Shown here: positions 24,901-33,975 of the stretch, in pieces | Layout: each line of letters begins with the position of its first letter | Numbering within the stretch: the stretch's first letter is position 1 | DNA from: Callipepla californica brunnescens | Lineage: Eukaryota > Chordata > Aves > Galliformes > Odontophoridae | Direction of reading: 5' to 3' | Assembly (NCBI GenBank): GCA_023055505.1 | Contig: JALIRH010000001.1 | Location: forward strand, 121,245,723-121,309,722 | Length of the DNA: 64,000 bases | Translations under genes and position numbers: made by a program | The notes under the pieces: generated by a model | Database searches by the model: none | Told to the model about the DNA's origin: nothing | Seen by the model: the letters and a program-made list of their open reading frames with translations, nothing else

Positions 24901-27900
24901 CAGGTAATGTGGTTTTACTGATGATAGGGACAGGGTCCCTCAGCTGATATGTGATGACAGAAACTGTGGAGCATAGTTATTCTTGGTCAAATCAGTAAGT
25001 TGTAGCTATTGACTAAATAATCAATTCATAGCATCATTAAGGTTGGAAAAGACCGCTAAGATCATCTAGTCAAACCGTCAACGCATCATTAGCATGGCCA
25101 CTGTCTCTAAACTATATTTTAAACACTTTACAACATATAAAGACAGTTCCTACTCTAGTCTGGCTTGCAGACCTCTGTGGGGGTTTTATCTGTCCTAGAA
25201 AACACCAGAACACTCTGGTATCTGCAAAACGTTCCTTTCACATCATAGTCCATCCAGGGTCAGCCAGCAATACTGGTTGGTGTTTTGAGTATCATCCTTT
25301 TTTCTATCTCACTCTCTGCAATGAGGGAAGCCATACAGCTGCGTTTGCGATGGCCCACATACTTGTTCCTTCCTAGCTCGACACTGCTTGTGTCCTAAAT
25401 GAACTGCACTCCAGGTGACCTGCATTATTGTTCTCCAACAGCTACGATGGGGTTCCTTTTCTCATGCATGACAGCACACTGAGCAGGACAACCAACATCA
25501 AGGAAGTCTTTCCCAATGACACTGCTCAAAATGCAGCATTGTTCTCCTGGGACACCCTGAAGGAGTTGAATGCTGGAGCATGGTTCCTTAAGGTAAGCAC
25601 CATAAAAGACTGTCTTCAATTGGTTGTAGAAGAGAAATCAGCTGGCTACTTCTTATTAGTATGAATATTTAGAGGGAAATTTCTGGTTGAGCCAAAACAC
25701 AAAGCACAAAGTCAATAGAGATCCTTCAGCTGTGGTCTTCTTGTTTTGTACTGGCTCTTAGGCTCTGGGGACCTGTTACATTTGTCTGGTGGCTTTTTGT
25801 GGCTCATGGCATCAGAAGAGCTGACATGCTGGAGAAAGGAGAAACCAGCTACTGAAAATCATAAAGTCATATATTTATTTAGGTTGGAAAAGATCTTAAG
25901 ACCGTTGAGACCAACCACCAACCTAAAACAACAAGTGCAAGGTCTTGTGTGTAATGTAGATAATGTGTTGGGGCAGAGAAGCTCAGCAGGACTAGCTGAG
26001 AACTAGATAATTCAGGGCTCAGGAGCAGCAGCATCACAGCCTGGGTTAATTGTTCCTGTTTCTCAGGTAGAAGAGCTAAGTAAAGAAATATCCTCTCATT
26101 GATGGCTGATGACAAACCTTTTCCCCCACAGAGCTATGTGTTGTTTGCATGCAGCTGACTCCCAGATGGGTTGATTGATTTCCTTTTTGTATCTGCTTGT
26201 TTCTAGGACAAACCTTTTTCATGCATGGGCTCCCTGTCAAGGGCAGATCAAAACCAGGCAATGAATCAGTCAGTTTACAAGCTAAGTAGTTTCTTGCGCC
26301 TCGCTGACAGTCAGAATAAACTTGTGATATTTGATCTCTACCGCCCTCCAGAGAAACATCCTTACAGGAATTCATGGATCAACAGAACCCTGGAAGTCAT
26401 CCTCAATGAGTCAGGGATCAGACCCGAGCTGGTAGGGTGTCCAGTCTCCTTCATATTCTGTTCTGTTGCTCACTGAACTGGGGCACTGGGGTCAACACTG
26501 CGTTCTTTCGTCATTATGGTAGTTGACAGTCTACTCTCTGCCACCCATACTTATTTTAGATATTGCATAGAAACTCCTGGCTTAAATTAAAGTAGCGGGG
26601 AGATTTCATTAACTTTTTCCTTCCCCAGGAAACACTCTGCTTAGGATAAAATCTGAATCCATGTGGACCAGGATATGTGTCTGCTGATTTCTGGAGAGTT
26701 AAGCTGATCCATGTCTGCTCCTATGCTGGGAGAAAGGGATAAGAGAAAGTTTTCTGTTGCCTTCCCATTTACCAAAGCTGCCTTTTCATTCATTTCAAAC
26801 ACTGTATCTTTTGTTAGGGTGATGTGAAATGTTCTCAGTGATTTCCAGTTGATAAGAAATAACACTGAATCTGACTTCTTGATGAAAGTGACTTTCATTA
26901 AGAAGCAAGTTTAAACCCACCAAATAAATATACTTTGATCGCTGCAAGAAATATGTTATTTACAAGGCTGGGTTAAGCCCCTCAAGACCTTATCTTTGCT
27001 AAATTTGAGTGAAGGGCATGGTAATTACTAGTTAGTTCACTGTGAATTCACAGGGTCCTCTTGTTGCCTGCAGGTCCTGTGGCTAGAGAATGACATGAGG
27101 TCCTTTGTTCAGTCTGTTGCCCCTGGATTCCAGCAGACCATGGGCAGTAAGGCCCCGGTTGAAGACCTGTTGATGGACAATATTGTCAAACTCAATCTGG
27201 CCTACACCGAAATGTCCAGTGAAGATATTCGGTAGGTTGAAGTTTTAGCCCCAAGTGCAGTCTGTGGTCTGTTTAGAGGACATTTGCCTCATGTGTGTGG
27301 CAATGTCTCCCTCCAGTGACTAATGCTGGAATCGATAGTATTTTAGAAAGAGCTCCTAGAGGTTAACCAGCCATCCCAGTTGCATTTTGGAGATTAAGGG
27401 CTTCAAACCACTGATGACCCTGACTATGGCCAAGAGGTGGTGTAATTGAACCCCAATCCCCTCCCTACCCAAGCCTAAGTCCATATTTAATCAACCAGGG
27501 TCATAATAAAATCATAGAGTCACAAGGTCATTATGGCTGGAGAAGACCTCTAAGATAATCTAGCCCAGCTGTCCACATATCACCCATATTGCCCACTAAA
27601 GCATGTCCCTAAATACCTTGTCTACACATTTCTTGAACACCTCCAAGGATCTGAGGATCTTCTGGGTAGAACATAAGTAACTCTTGATTTCTTGTCCTTT
27701 TACACATGCTGTCCACAACAGCGTGTGTAAAAGAATGAACAACTATTAAACCTCCTATGGCCTCCACACACATGAGTGTGAATGCATGATTCTGTGGTCA
27801 GAAACCATCACCCTTTCATAGATGGTGTTTTTGAACCTTAATTCCTTGTCACTGTAGCTACCAGTGCTCTTCTGCTTGTGATACACTAGCAGTATAACTG

Positions 27901-30900
27901 GTGCAATGGAAAGCTGCACATTTATTGCAGAAGTTTCCAAAATGGTTCTGTGTTGTCAAACAAAACAAAACAAAACAAAACAAAACAAAACAAAACAAAC
28001 AACAAAAAACCCACAAGCCTTAAAACCCCCCACAAAATATCTTACTTGTCCAGCTCTCTTTTTGCAAATGGGACTTTCTATCCTATTTATGAAAACTTTG
28101 ACATCTAATTAAAAAAAAAGAAAAGAAAAAAATCAAACCCTTTGAATATTAATAATATTTATGTTTTCTTAGTGATATCTTCCTCAGAATCTAATTTCCT
28201 AGGAAATGGTAGAATTTCAAGTCCCCATCCCTGGAAGTGTTCAAGACCACGTTGGACAGGGTTTTGTACAGCTTGGTCTATGGTATGTGTCCCTGTCCAT
28301 GGTAGAGGGTTGAGACTGAATGGGCTTTAAGGTCCCTTCCAACCGAAGTCATTCTATGGTTCTATGATAGATTTGTATACCAGAGGGATAAACAAAGTTT
28401 TACTCTTTTAGGCATGAATTAGATTTGCCTGCAGCAGACCAGATATTCTATATTAGTCAGTTGTTATCAAATTGGCTGTTTGAGCTTCCTGTTTGTTCCT
28501 TATTTAGGTCCTAAAGCATATATTTCCTATTCAGATTTACCATTTCTCCTTGATTCAGCTCAGAGGAAGTACTAACCTCCTTGCTTTTCTTAATGAAGGC
28601 AATTGCCTCTTGGTCTTTTAAAGGAAATATGCTGAGGCAAACATCACGACCAATTTATATGTGATCAATGAGCCCTGGCTCTTCTCCCTGGCCTGGTGCT
28701 CCGGGGCACACTCTGTGACCACGAATGCTGTTCACACGCTGAAGAACCTCAACCAGCCACTCTTCCTCATGGTAAGCAGTAGTTCTTCCTCATTCCAGGG
28801 GTACAAAATGGGGATAAGATGTTCATCATTACCTTCAGAGATCAAGGGCCAATTCCTTAATGGATAAAGGAGACTGAAGATGAGTCTGATTTATCTAGTT
28901 CTTGTGAGCCACTGCAGCTACCATCATTTCCATCTCCTGTTTTAATCTTGGTCCTTAGAAAAGCACTCTAGTTAGGGCTTGGTGACTGTGTGTGAAGTGA
29001 AGAGAAACAAGTCCTAGTGACACTTGTGTAAAGACAAAGGAAGGAGCCTTTGAGGGCACATGTGATTATAGCACGACAATTTCAGTTTCTGAGATTCTAG
29101 AGAACCTTACTGCAGTCAGAAATTCCTAATGACCAGGAATTCCTGCATTCCTTTTCAAACATGGTCAGGTGTCACAAGCCAAAGGGAAAAAAGCATACAG
29201 GCAACCCTTCCTTGCTGGGAGGTACTTTTCATGTTGCTTGTCCATCCTCTACTCTGTCTTTGACAGTCTGTAGGGCTGAGAAGTGTCATGGTCTCACCAG
29301 AGTCCCTGCATCATAAAGGTTACCACATGGAATGACTTGTTTCACACTCCTGAAGAAGTGTGAATGCTCCTATCTCTCATCCTGAAAACTAAATCATTTT
29401 CATCCCTTCTGAGGGTGAGTGAGGTCCAATTTGGGGACAAATCCTAGTCTTAAAGGTGGAGCCACCCCAGTCCCCTAGTGGTTTTCACTCAAGGACAGTT
29501 TTGCAGGGGGAACCGGATGCCATCAATTGATATTAATACTATAGGGACAAACAAGAAGTCCCTGCTGTACTTGCTGCAATGCAAGCCAATCTCCTAGGAC
29601 ACCCAACAGATCTATTTTTACAAAGGATGATGGCATGGCACCTACACTCAATGGCTGGTGACTGCTTTGAAATGCCATCAAATGCTTTAAACACCTGAAG
29701 GATATCACTTCACGTGCACACCAGGGAGCTGAATCGCTATGGTCAAGCAGTAACAAGGAGCTCGAGCATATTTTTTTGCATGCTTCAGTGTCCGTGGTGT
29801 TGGACATAGCCTCTGTTGTTCTCTTCCAGACACCACGGCAGTACAACATCTTGTGGATCCTGACAGACCTGGCCTCAGTGCTTCTCATCTCGCTCATCTT
29901 TGCTCTGCACTGGTAAATACTGAGTTCACAGAATCATACAATCATAGAATATCCCGAGTTAGAAGGGATCCATAAGGATCACTGTGTCCAACTCCTGGCT
30001 CCACAGCCTTCTAACCTGGTGTGTTGCCATTGGCAGAGGAATGGTTGGATGCTTATGGTGTCCTGAAGGGTTAAAACTGCTCTTCTTCGAGAATTAGAAA
30101 AAAAAAATCAAAAAAAAAATATATCAATAAACCTCTCCTGTTTGCTTTCCTGTTTTTTTCTATGCCTACTATTAAAATTAGGACTTTAGATATTGGGACT
30201 TTAGACATTAGATGGAAAGCTCTCATTGTTAATATTTGTGCATCCCACGTCTCTCTGTCTGCACATATCAGAGACAATGAGGAAATCCATCCTCCCAGCT
30301 GAAAACGCTGGAGTATGTCAAACACTCTATTCTCTTTGCTTTTGTACTTTCCATGACTTTATCCATGTTCAGATATTGGGGAAACTTGGATCAGTCTGCT
30401 GAATGCACCACAGCTGGATCAGAAACCACTCATCCTGCTCTGCTTTTTTCAGTCCTGGCCCAAGTTCTGCTGTAGCACATTTTTCACCCTGCTTCCAAGG
30501 CTGCAGGTTGCTTGAAATGACCACATCCATGAAATACATGATTACCATCTCCAGGTCTTCCCATCCCCATCTCCACCAGGCTCCGCTCCTTCTGCTTTGC
30601 CACATTGTCTTTGCATTTCTCAGGATCTCTTAGAAGGTCCTGAACTACCCATGCCACCTCTTACGGGCTGCCATTGTAGGAAGAGCATTCCCAGTACTGC
30701 TGGGAGCAAGGGGCCATGAGCTGGGCCTGGGTGGCCTGTGTGATTTTGTTTATCAGGTTTATGAGTCCATCAGACTCACAATATTTAAATGTCCCTGGCT
30801 GCTCAGGAAGCAGTGGCTTCAAAATATCCACTTTAAGCCCTTAAATATTTCCTATAAAACAGGGCTTAGTCACAAAGTTGCCCTCAAAAAGCTATAGCTC

Positions 30901-31757
30901 ATATGAATTATGGACACTTAAGCATGAAGGCATGCACCAGGCTCCCTTCTCGCTAAGGACCTGAGCAAATCTCCAAATACCTGGGCAGTTCCAGCCCTAA
31001 CAAAGGAGGAAAAGGTGACCAGAGCTACAGAGAGCTGCAAGGGGCACCACAGCAAGGAGTATCCTGACCCAGGCACTTTGCCCCTTGCAGGTGGCGAGAG
31101 AGGAGCTTCTCCTGCTGTGCCCATGATGGTGACCCAGTGCTGGAGAGTGGCACCTACAACAAGTTCAGGACAGGTGAGTGGGTGAGGAGGGTCAGGATCC
31201 TGCTTAGGAAGGTCTCCATGGGGCACAACCAATGGGTTGGTGTTTGGTGCTCAGAAAGGATTGAGTCCAGTGGGGCCACCAACCTGGCAGGGTTGTTTAA
31301 GAAATGGATTTATACGGCAAGAGAGGAGGACAGGATGCATCTCATCACTGTCTGCAACAATCTAGTACATATTAGATGCTATATACTATAGTATATATTA
31401 ATAATATGTTTTGGAGATCACAGAACATAGAATCCTTAAGAGTTGGAAGGGATCTTTTAAGGGATCATCTAGTTCAATTCTCCTCCCTGAACAGGGACAT
31501 GCACAGCTAGATCAGGTTGCCCAGAGCCTGATGCAGCCTCACCTTGAAAGTCCCCAGGGATGGAGCATCCACCACATCTCGAGGCACCACTGAAGTGCTT
31601 CCATGCTCCAGATTTCTGAACTGAAGGAGCAGACAAGGTGATCCAGCCTTGTCTGCAAGCATTTAGGGACAAGCTGTCTCAATATTCTGGTATTTAGGTA
31701 GCTCACTGTGTGCCCTCTTTTCCAGAGCTTAGCAACATGCCAACTGTCGTGGCCTGA
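12747..31757 (+). CDS. GDPD4: GDPD4, six-TM glycerophosphodiester phosphodiesterase, 15 coding exons (introns included in span)
   Basis: A complete spliced gene encoding 580 residues. Exons: 12747-12929, 14494-14597, 15392-15485, 19580-19639, 21170-21268, 22682-22775, 24257-24402, 24762-24844, 25442-25592, 26207-26431, 27074-27231, 28624-28771, 29830-29912, 31091-31173, 31726-31757. All introns are GT-AG and all phases close. Hydrophobic segments lie near residues 65-84, 104-127, 148-168, 181-203, 213-236 and 520-542. The GDPD domain lies between the last two and keeps GHRG (His255, Arg256), APENT (Glu264), LETDVT (Glu282, Asp284) and FLMHD (His297), the expected metal/catalytic set of the GP-PDE family. 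N-X-S/T sites at Asn358, Asn397 and Asn472 fit a luminal or extracellular catalytic face. The N-terminus has the GDE2-like block [17 protein letters not shown]. The paralogue GDPD5 (GDE2) is the main alternative; the MYO7A neighbour favours GDPD4. Substrate preference cannot be read from sequence. Confidence 0.92.
13165..13335 (+). mobile_element. CR1 3' fragment in GDPD4 intron 1
   Basis: Reads ggtttcaaactaaaagagggg, gattggatgtaagaaaaaaa, ctggcacaggttgtccagag and gatgctcaaggtcaggctgg, the sense CR1 3' region lacking its tail. Confidence 0.9.
13345..13580 (-). mobile_element. CR1 fragment, antisense, in GDPD4 intron 1
   Basis: Reads atcatagaaccagaaaatttgg, agttggaaggaacccataat, cgagtccaaatcctggctgc and gatgcttcttgaacaccctc. 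It lies head-on against the sense copy just upstream. Confidence 0.88.
13710..13805 (-). mobile_element. short CR1 fragment, antisense
   Basis: Starts ttacagaatcatggaatgga with ggttgggggaatctctgg; a diverged reverse-complement CR1 end. Confidence 0.65.
13880..14352 (+). mobile_element. CR1 3' segment (about 470 bp)
   Basis: Reads gggtccagaggagggccatg, aagatgctcagagggctg, gaaaggctgagggagttgg, gtgggaatggatttaaacta, ttaggaagaaattctttact and ccttccaacctgagcaattg. The longest non-coding CR1 3' piece in the window, sense strand, ending just before exon 2. Confidence 0.93.
14494..14597 (+). CDS. GDPD4: GDPD4 exon 2 (TM1)
   Basis: Acceptor tgcctttctag; encodes [19 protein letters not shown] and [15 protein letters not shown], i.e. 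the first membrane span then a polar loop. It ends in phase 2 (TG of Trp96) with donor gtgagtac. Confidence 0.93.
14695..14980 (+). mobile_element. CR1 3' fragment (about 285 bp)
   Basis: Reads gataggacaaggggaaatg, ttcaaactaaaagagaggag, ctggcacaagttgcccagag, gatactcaaggtcagactgg and a degraded gtgattccatg end, in GDPD4 intron 2. Confidence 0.92.
15392..15485 (+). CDS. GDPD4: GDPD4 exon 3 (TM2)
   Basis: Acceptor ttccttttttag; completes Trp96 and encodes [17 protein letters not shown] then [14 protein letters not shown], the second membrane span. It ends in phase 0 with donor gtgagt. Confidence 0.93.
16832..16895 (-). mobile_element. CR1 3'-end remnant, antisense
   Basis: Reads gcatcatagaatcatttgagttgg, aagagacctttgtaacg; only the terminal part remains. 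Confidence 0.7.
17407..17452 (+). repeat. purine-rich imperfect repeat (agaaagacag type)
   Basis: gaagagaaagacagacagaa and gagaaagacagaga form a short all-purine-plus-C imperfect tandem in GDPD4 intron 3. Confidence 0.6.
17524..17625 (-). mobile_element. CR1 fragment, antisense
   Basis: Reads accatagaatcactaaatgg, ggttggaggggatctcaaag and atcatctagctctaactctc, in GDPD4 intron 3. Confidence 0.85.
18640..19300 (+). pseudogene. decayed CR1 ORF2 reverse-transcriptase fragment
   Basis: Two interrupted blocks read as CR1-type LINE reverse transcriptase. The first contains [19 protein letters not shown] and DVISLDLV near 18750-18870. The second contains [20 protein letters not shown] near 19030-19090, matching the family's conserved VPQGSVLGP-type motif and FINDI-type block. 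Stops and frame changes separate the blocks (for example near 18929), and the FADD catalytic block appears frameshifted. It is an inert element in GDPD4 intron 3, in the same orientation as the gene. Family membership is clear; activity is excluded by the breaks. Confidence 0.88.
19580..19639 (+). CDS. GDPD4: GDPD4 exon 4
   Basis: A 60-bp symmetric exon (phase 0 to 0) with acceptor attttccag and donor gtgagt. It encodes [20 protein letters not shown], matching the GQQ-x-LHWLHK-type block between the second and third spans in GDE proteins. It lies between introns of 4.1 and 1.5 kb. Skipping would keep the frame. Confidence 0.9.
20190..20358 (-). mobile_element. CR1 fragment, antisense
   Basis: Reads aatcatagaaacatagaatcatt, aaggttagaaagaccactaa, gatcatctagtccaaccatc and ggtgactccaccacctccct, in GDPD4 intron 4. 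Confidence 0.93.
21170..21268 (+). CDS. GDPD4: GDPD4 exon 5 (TM3)
   Basis: A symmetric 99-bp exon, acceptor tcatctccccag, donor gtaaggg. It encodes [20 protein letters not shown] then [13 protein letters not shown], a membrane span followed by a conserved polar loop. Confidence 0.93.
22682..22775 (+). CDS. GDPD4: GDPD4 exon 6 (TM4)
   Basis: Acceptor ttctctccttgtcag; encodes [20 protein letters not shown] then [11 protein letters not shown]. It ends in phase 1, donor gtacag. The APFLHVGA-type start of this loop/span is shared with GDPD5. Confidence 0.93.
22990..23083 (+). mobile_element. CR1 3'-end fragment
   Basis: Reads gtttagcaggcatagtggtg, gctggacttggttatctaag, ggtcttttccagtcttcatg and ggttctatg, sense CR1 terminus in GDPD4 intron 6. 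Confidence 0.85.
24257..24402 (+). CDS. GDPD4: GDPD4 exon 7 (TM5 and start of the catalytic domain)
   Basis: Acceptor attctttcag. Encodes the fifth span ([20 protein letters not shown]) and enters the GDPD domain with [15 protein letters not shown]. The HR pair (His255, Arg256) is the first catalytic signature of the family. Ends phase 0, donor gtaggt. Confidence 0.95.
24762..24844 (+). CDS. GDPD4: GDPD4 exon 8 (catalytic core)
   Basis: Acceptor tctttcttcag; encodes [18 protein letters not shown] and DGLETDVTI. Glu264 and the Glu282/Asp284 pair are the metal-binding acidic residues of the family and are intact. Ends phase 2, donor gtaagt. Confidence 0.95.
25020..25110 (-). mobile_element. 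CR1 3'-end fragment, antisense
   Basis: Reads catagcatcattaaggttgg, aaaagaccgctaagatcatc and tagtcaaaccgtcaacgc, in GDPD4 intron 8. Confidence 0.88.
25442..25592 (+). CDS. GDPD4: GDPD4 exon 9 (second catalytic histidine)
   Basis: Acceptor gttctccaacag; encodes [18 protein letters not shown] and, after a variable loop, [15 protein letters not shown]. His297 in LMHD is the second catalytic histidine. Symmetry with exon 8 gives Ser288 at the junction. Donor gtaagc. Confidence 0.95.
25858..25960 (-). mobile_element. CR1 fragment, antisense
   Basis: Reads aatcataaagtcatatatttattt, aggttggaaaagatcttaag and accgttgagaccaaccacc, in GDPD4 intron 9. Confidence 0.8.
26207..26431 (+). CDS. GDPD4: GDPD4 exon 10 (mid catalytic domain)
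   Basis: The largest exon (75 codons, phase 0 to 0), acceptor tgcttgtttctag, donor gtaggg. Contains [31 protein letters not shown] and [13 protein letters not shown], the beta-strand/helix repeat of the TIM-barrel-like GDPD fold. Carries two potential N-glycosylation sequons (Asn358, Asn397). Confidence 0.93.
27074..27231 (+). CDS. GDPD4: GDPD4 exon 11
   Basis: Acceptor gttgcctgcag; encodes [20 protein letters not shown] and later [18 protein letters not shown]. The VAPGFQQT block and the LNLxYT motif match the same region of GDPD5. Ends phase 2 (CG of Arg466), donor gtaggt. Confidence 0.93.
27508..27690 (-). mobile_element. CR1 fragment, antisense
   Basis: Reads aaatcatagagtcacaaggtc, attatggctggagaagacct, ataatctagcccagctgtcc and ttcttgaacacctccaagga, in GDPD4 intron 11. 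Confidence 0.88.
27957..28000 (+). repeat. (AAAAC)n microsatellite
   Basis: About eight perfect copies of caaaa followed by caaacaacaaaaaaccc, in GDPD4 intron 11. Confidence 0.92.
28215..28372 (+). mobile_element. CR1 3'-end fragment
   Basis: Reads ccccatccctggaagtgttc, aagaccacgttggacagggt, cccttccaaccgaagtcatt and ctatggttctatg, sense strand, in GDPD4 intron 11. Confidence 0.92.
28624..28771 (+). CDS. GDPD4: GDPD4 exon 12 (end of catalytic domain)
   Basis: Acceptor ggtcttttaaag; encodes [20 protein letters not shown] and [19 protein letters not shown]. The VNxPWLFSLxWCxGxxSVT block is characteristic of the end of the GDE-type domain. Sequon at Asn472. Donor gtaagc. Confidence 0.94.
29830..29912 (+). 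CDS. GDPD4: GDPD4 exon 13 (TM6)
   Basis: Acceptor gttgttctcttccag; encodes [20 protein letters not shown] and SLIFALH, the last membrane span. Ends phase 2 (Trp543), donor gtaaat. Confidence 0.93.
29928..30005 (-). mobile_element. CR1 3'-end fragment, antisense
   Basis: Reads ttcacagaatcatacaatca, tagaatatcccgagttagaa and gtgtccaactcctggctcc. It starts only 15 bp after the exon 13 donor. Confidence 0.88.
30126..30131 (+). promoter_or_regulatory. candidate intronic poly(A) signal AATAAA
   Basis: AATAAA in a very A-rich stretch about 215 bp into GDPD4 intron 13. If used, the transcript would end after the last membrane span and lose the native cytoplasmic tail. This is a weak prediction. Confidence 0.2.
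31091..31173 (+). CDS. GDPD4: GDPD4 exon 14 (cytoplasmic tail)
   Basis: Acceptor tgccccttgcag; encodes [20 protein letters not shown] then TYNKFRT. Short polar tail after TM6 with a CC pair. Ends phase 1, donor gtgagt. Confidence 0.9.
31418..31660 (-). mobile_element. CR1 fragment, antisense
   Basis: Reads acagaacatagaatccttaag, agttggaagggatcttttaa, gaacagggacatgcacagct and agatcaggttgcccagagcc, in the last GDPD4 intron, ending about 65 bp before the final exon. Confidence 0.9.
31726..31757 (+). CDS. GDPD4: GDPD4 exon 15 (last coding residues and stop)
   Basis: Acceptor gtgccctcttttccag; completes Glu571 and encodes LSNMPTVVA then TGA at 31755-31757. Its phase fits exon 14 exactly and brings the coding total to a multiple of three. 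Because the exon is short, the alternative is that another 3' exon is used in some transcripts. Confidence 0.8.
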
Positions 31758-32748
31758 TGTTGGCAGGGGGGATGAAGAGCTGCCACCTCGCTGAGGACCA
31801 GAGATCAGAGCATCCCTTGCTGACCCTTCATGCAGTGCCAATCCAGCCTGCCAAGAGGGGCCAATGGGCTCCTGTCAAGGAGGAGCCATTTGTCACCATG
31901 GTCCTAATGGAGGTGAACACTGAGCTCTCCTGCTTCCCTCATCATCTCATGCCTGGCAAGGATCCCAAGGGTGTAGGAGAGCACACATGGGGTTGCAGCT
32001 GTGAAGAAGCTGTGCACCATGGTGAGATGGTTAAACCTCCCTCACAGTATCCATGTAGTAGCCACCATTTCCCTTTGAGACCTTTGGCATCTCAGACAGT
32101 AATCACCCAGAGCACCTCCTCTGTCCTTGGCTGCCTATGTTTCCCCAGTCCCCATTGTCCCTTCCTCCTCATGGGTCTTTTCCAGCCCAAGAGCACACCA
32201 GCCACACCATTGTGGTCAAATGCTGTTGGATGGTTCACCAGGGTCTGTAACACTGTAATACAGACAGGGGCAGCTTAGGTTTTTCTTTTCCCTCCTCTAG
32301 TCTTCCCATTAGTCTGAATGGGACAGCCATTTCACTCTGGTTTTGCATGAGAGAGTATTCCCCATGAATGCGAAAGGAGTTTTGGTGCCTTGGCCAAGTA
32401 ATAACCAGAACTATGACCAAGATGACAATGCTTTTCTTCATTGAGTTAGTTGTGAACTGTTTCCACCAAACGTCCTGTTTTCCTTTCCCTTGGGGAAGAG
32501 CTTTATACCTTCTCTGCCTCCTGGGATTTATTTCTATTTTCATCTCTCCTGGTGGCTTCAGGTACATGGGAAAGGAAAACTGTGCTCTGCTCTGCAAAGG
32601 AGAGCTGAGCATCTCCCGGGTTTAAGCCATACATTTCTACTTGAACAGCTAGTAAGAACACTTTTTAACAATTATTATTTTGTAAATTGCAAGTGCAACT
32701 TTAAATACATTTTGGCTCTACTATCCTGTTTTGTTTTTATTCCAGCAG

Positions 32749-32754
32749 AATAAA
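32749..32754 (+). promoter_or_regulatory. candidate GDPD4 poly(A) signal AATAAA
   Basis: AATAAA in cagcagaataaaaacatgt, about 1 kb after the stop codon, followed by a T/G-containing stretch. Confidence 0.5.
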
Positions 32755-32800
32755 AACATGTGTAACATATTCTGCCTCCTTCAGCAGAAAGCTTTTGCTA

Positions 32801-32806
32801 AATAAA
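32801..32806 (+). promoter_or_regulatory. second candidate GDPD4 poly(A) signal AATAAA
   Basis: AATAAA in ttttgctaaataaacctc, 52 bp after the first signal; either or both may be used. Confidence 0.45.
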
Positions 32807-33349
32807 CCTCTATCACAAGTGAAATGTAAAAGGAGAGTGCTAGATTTCAGACTTAACAGTGCTTAGAAGTGCTTGGACCTTTCCAAGTTGGAAATTTTTG
32901 AGTATTTTGGAGGCAAGAAACATAAAAGGACACTAGCTTCCTCTGAAAAGAGCTAAAGAATTGCTGTAGACAAGCTCCAGATCTGTGGAGCATGCAGAGG
33001 ATGCTAATGATGTTTAATCCCCCACTTTGTTTTCTGCAGTCATAGCTGGTTCACAGCTCTTGTGGGTACCCCTCATGTGAAGATGCATAAGCAGAAAAAA
33101 GGAAACTGAAAGTGTTTGGGCTGGGTGGTAGTGCTCTCCATGGGGTCCTCAGTCCTCCAGGTGGGGGACATGGTTGGGACAGGCTGTGGTCCCTCAACTG
33201 ATGTGGTCTCCTCAGTGTGTCCCAGGCTGACCCATAACAGCTGTCCTACTGTGAGGTGACTCAGCTGCTATTTTTATTGCTTCGTAGCTAGCAGGTTCTG
33301 GTAACACCATTAACCGTGTGGCTGTGGTCTAAATTCTGCACAAAAACTT

Positions 33350-33640
33350 TTCATAGAATCATGAAATCATTATGGTTGGAAAAGACTTCTAAAATCACCA
33401 AGTCCAACCCCAACCCATGCCCACCATGCCCACTAACCATGGTCCTTGGTGTCACATCTCCACGGTTCTTGAGCGTCTCCAAGGATGGGGACTCTACCAC
33501 CTCCTTGGGCAGCCTGTGCCAGTACATTACCACTCTGATATTTTTCCTAATAACTAACTTGAAACATTCCTGACACAACTAAAGGTCACTACCTCTTGTT
33601 CTCTTGACCCAGAATTTCCTATATCCAGAGATTCAGGTCG
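33350..33640 (-). mobile_element. CR1 fragment, antisense (about 290 bp)
   Basis: Reads tcatagaatcatgaaatcatt, atggttggaaaagacttcta, caccaagtccaaccccaacc, ctccttgggcagcctgtgcc and ctaacttgaaacattcctga. Confidence 0.93.
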
Positions 33641-33742
33641 AAGTTTGCCTTTGTGGAGAATCCAGGCCTTGTCTTGGAGGATGAACAATGGAAATTCCCA
33701 AGATTCCAGTGGGTTTTGTCCAAAATAAAAAGATTTCACTTA

Positions 33743-33975
33743 TCATAGAATTATACAGTCATAGGGGTTGGAAAAGACCTCCAAGATCATCAGGTCCAAT
33801 CATCAGCCCATTGCTACCATGCTCATTAAGTGATGTCCTTAAGTGCCAAGGCACACTGATGATACGCTCCTCATCACTGGATAATCTCACCAGGAGTCCT
33901 GCTACACAAAGAGAACTCCTCTCCCTAGTGAGGATTTGAGAGCCCCAATCCCACCCTTCCAACCCTGGTGACAGC
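33743..33975 (-). mobile_element. CR1 fragment, antisense
   Basis: Reads catagaattatacagtcata, ggggttggaaaagacctcca and agatcatcaggtccaatcatc; the distal part is more diverged. Confidence 0.85.

Larger units (their letters stand above)
31758..32830 (+). other. GDPD4 3' untranslated region (inferred extent)
   Basis: Sequence from the stop codon to just past two AATAAA signals, without further coding similarity. A 173-codon open frame starting in the TGATG at the stop codon looks like chance: its translation resembles no known protein. Confidence 0.5.

Noticed and set aside
12747..31757. Assignment of the + strand gene to GDPD5 (GDE2)
   Set aside because: The N-terminal block is similar, but the gene abuts MYO7A tail to tail, as GDPD4 does in human to my recollection, and its LETDVT acidic pair differs from GDPD5.
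31757..32278. 173-codon open frame overlapping the GDPD4 stop (TGATG)
   Set aside because: Lies in the 3'UTR and resembles no protein. The stop/start overlap is suggestive in bacteria but not meaningful in a spliced vertebrate message.
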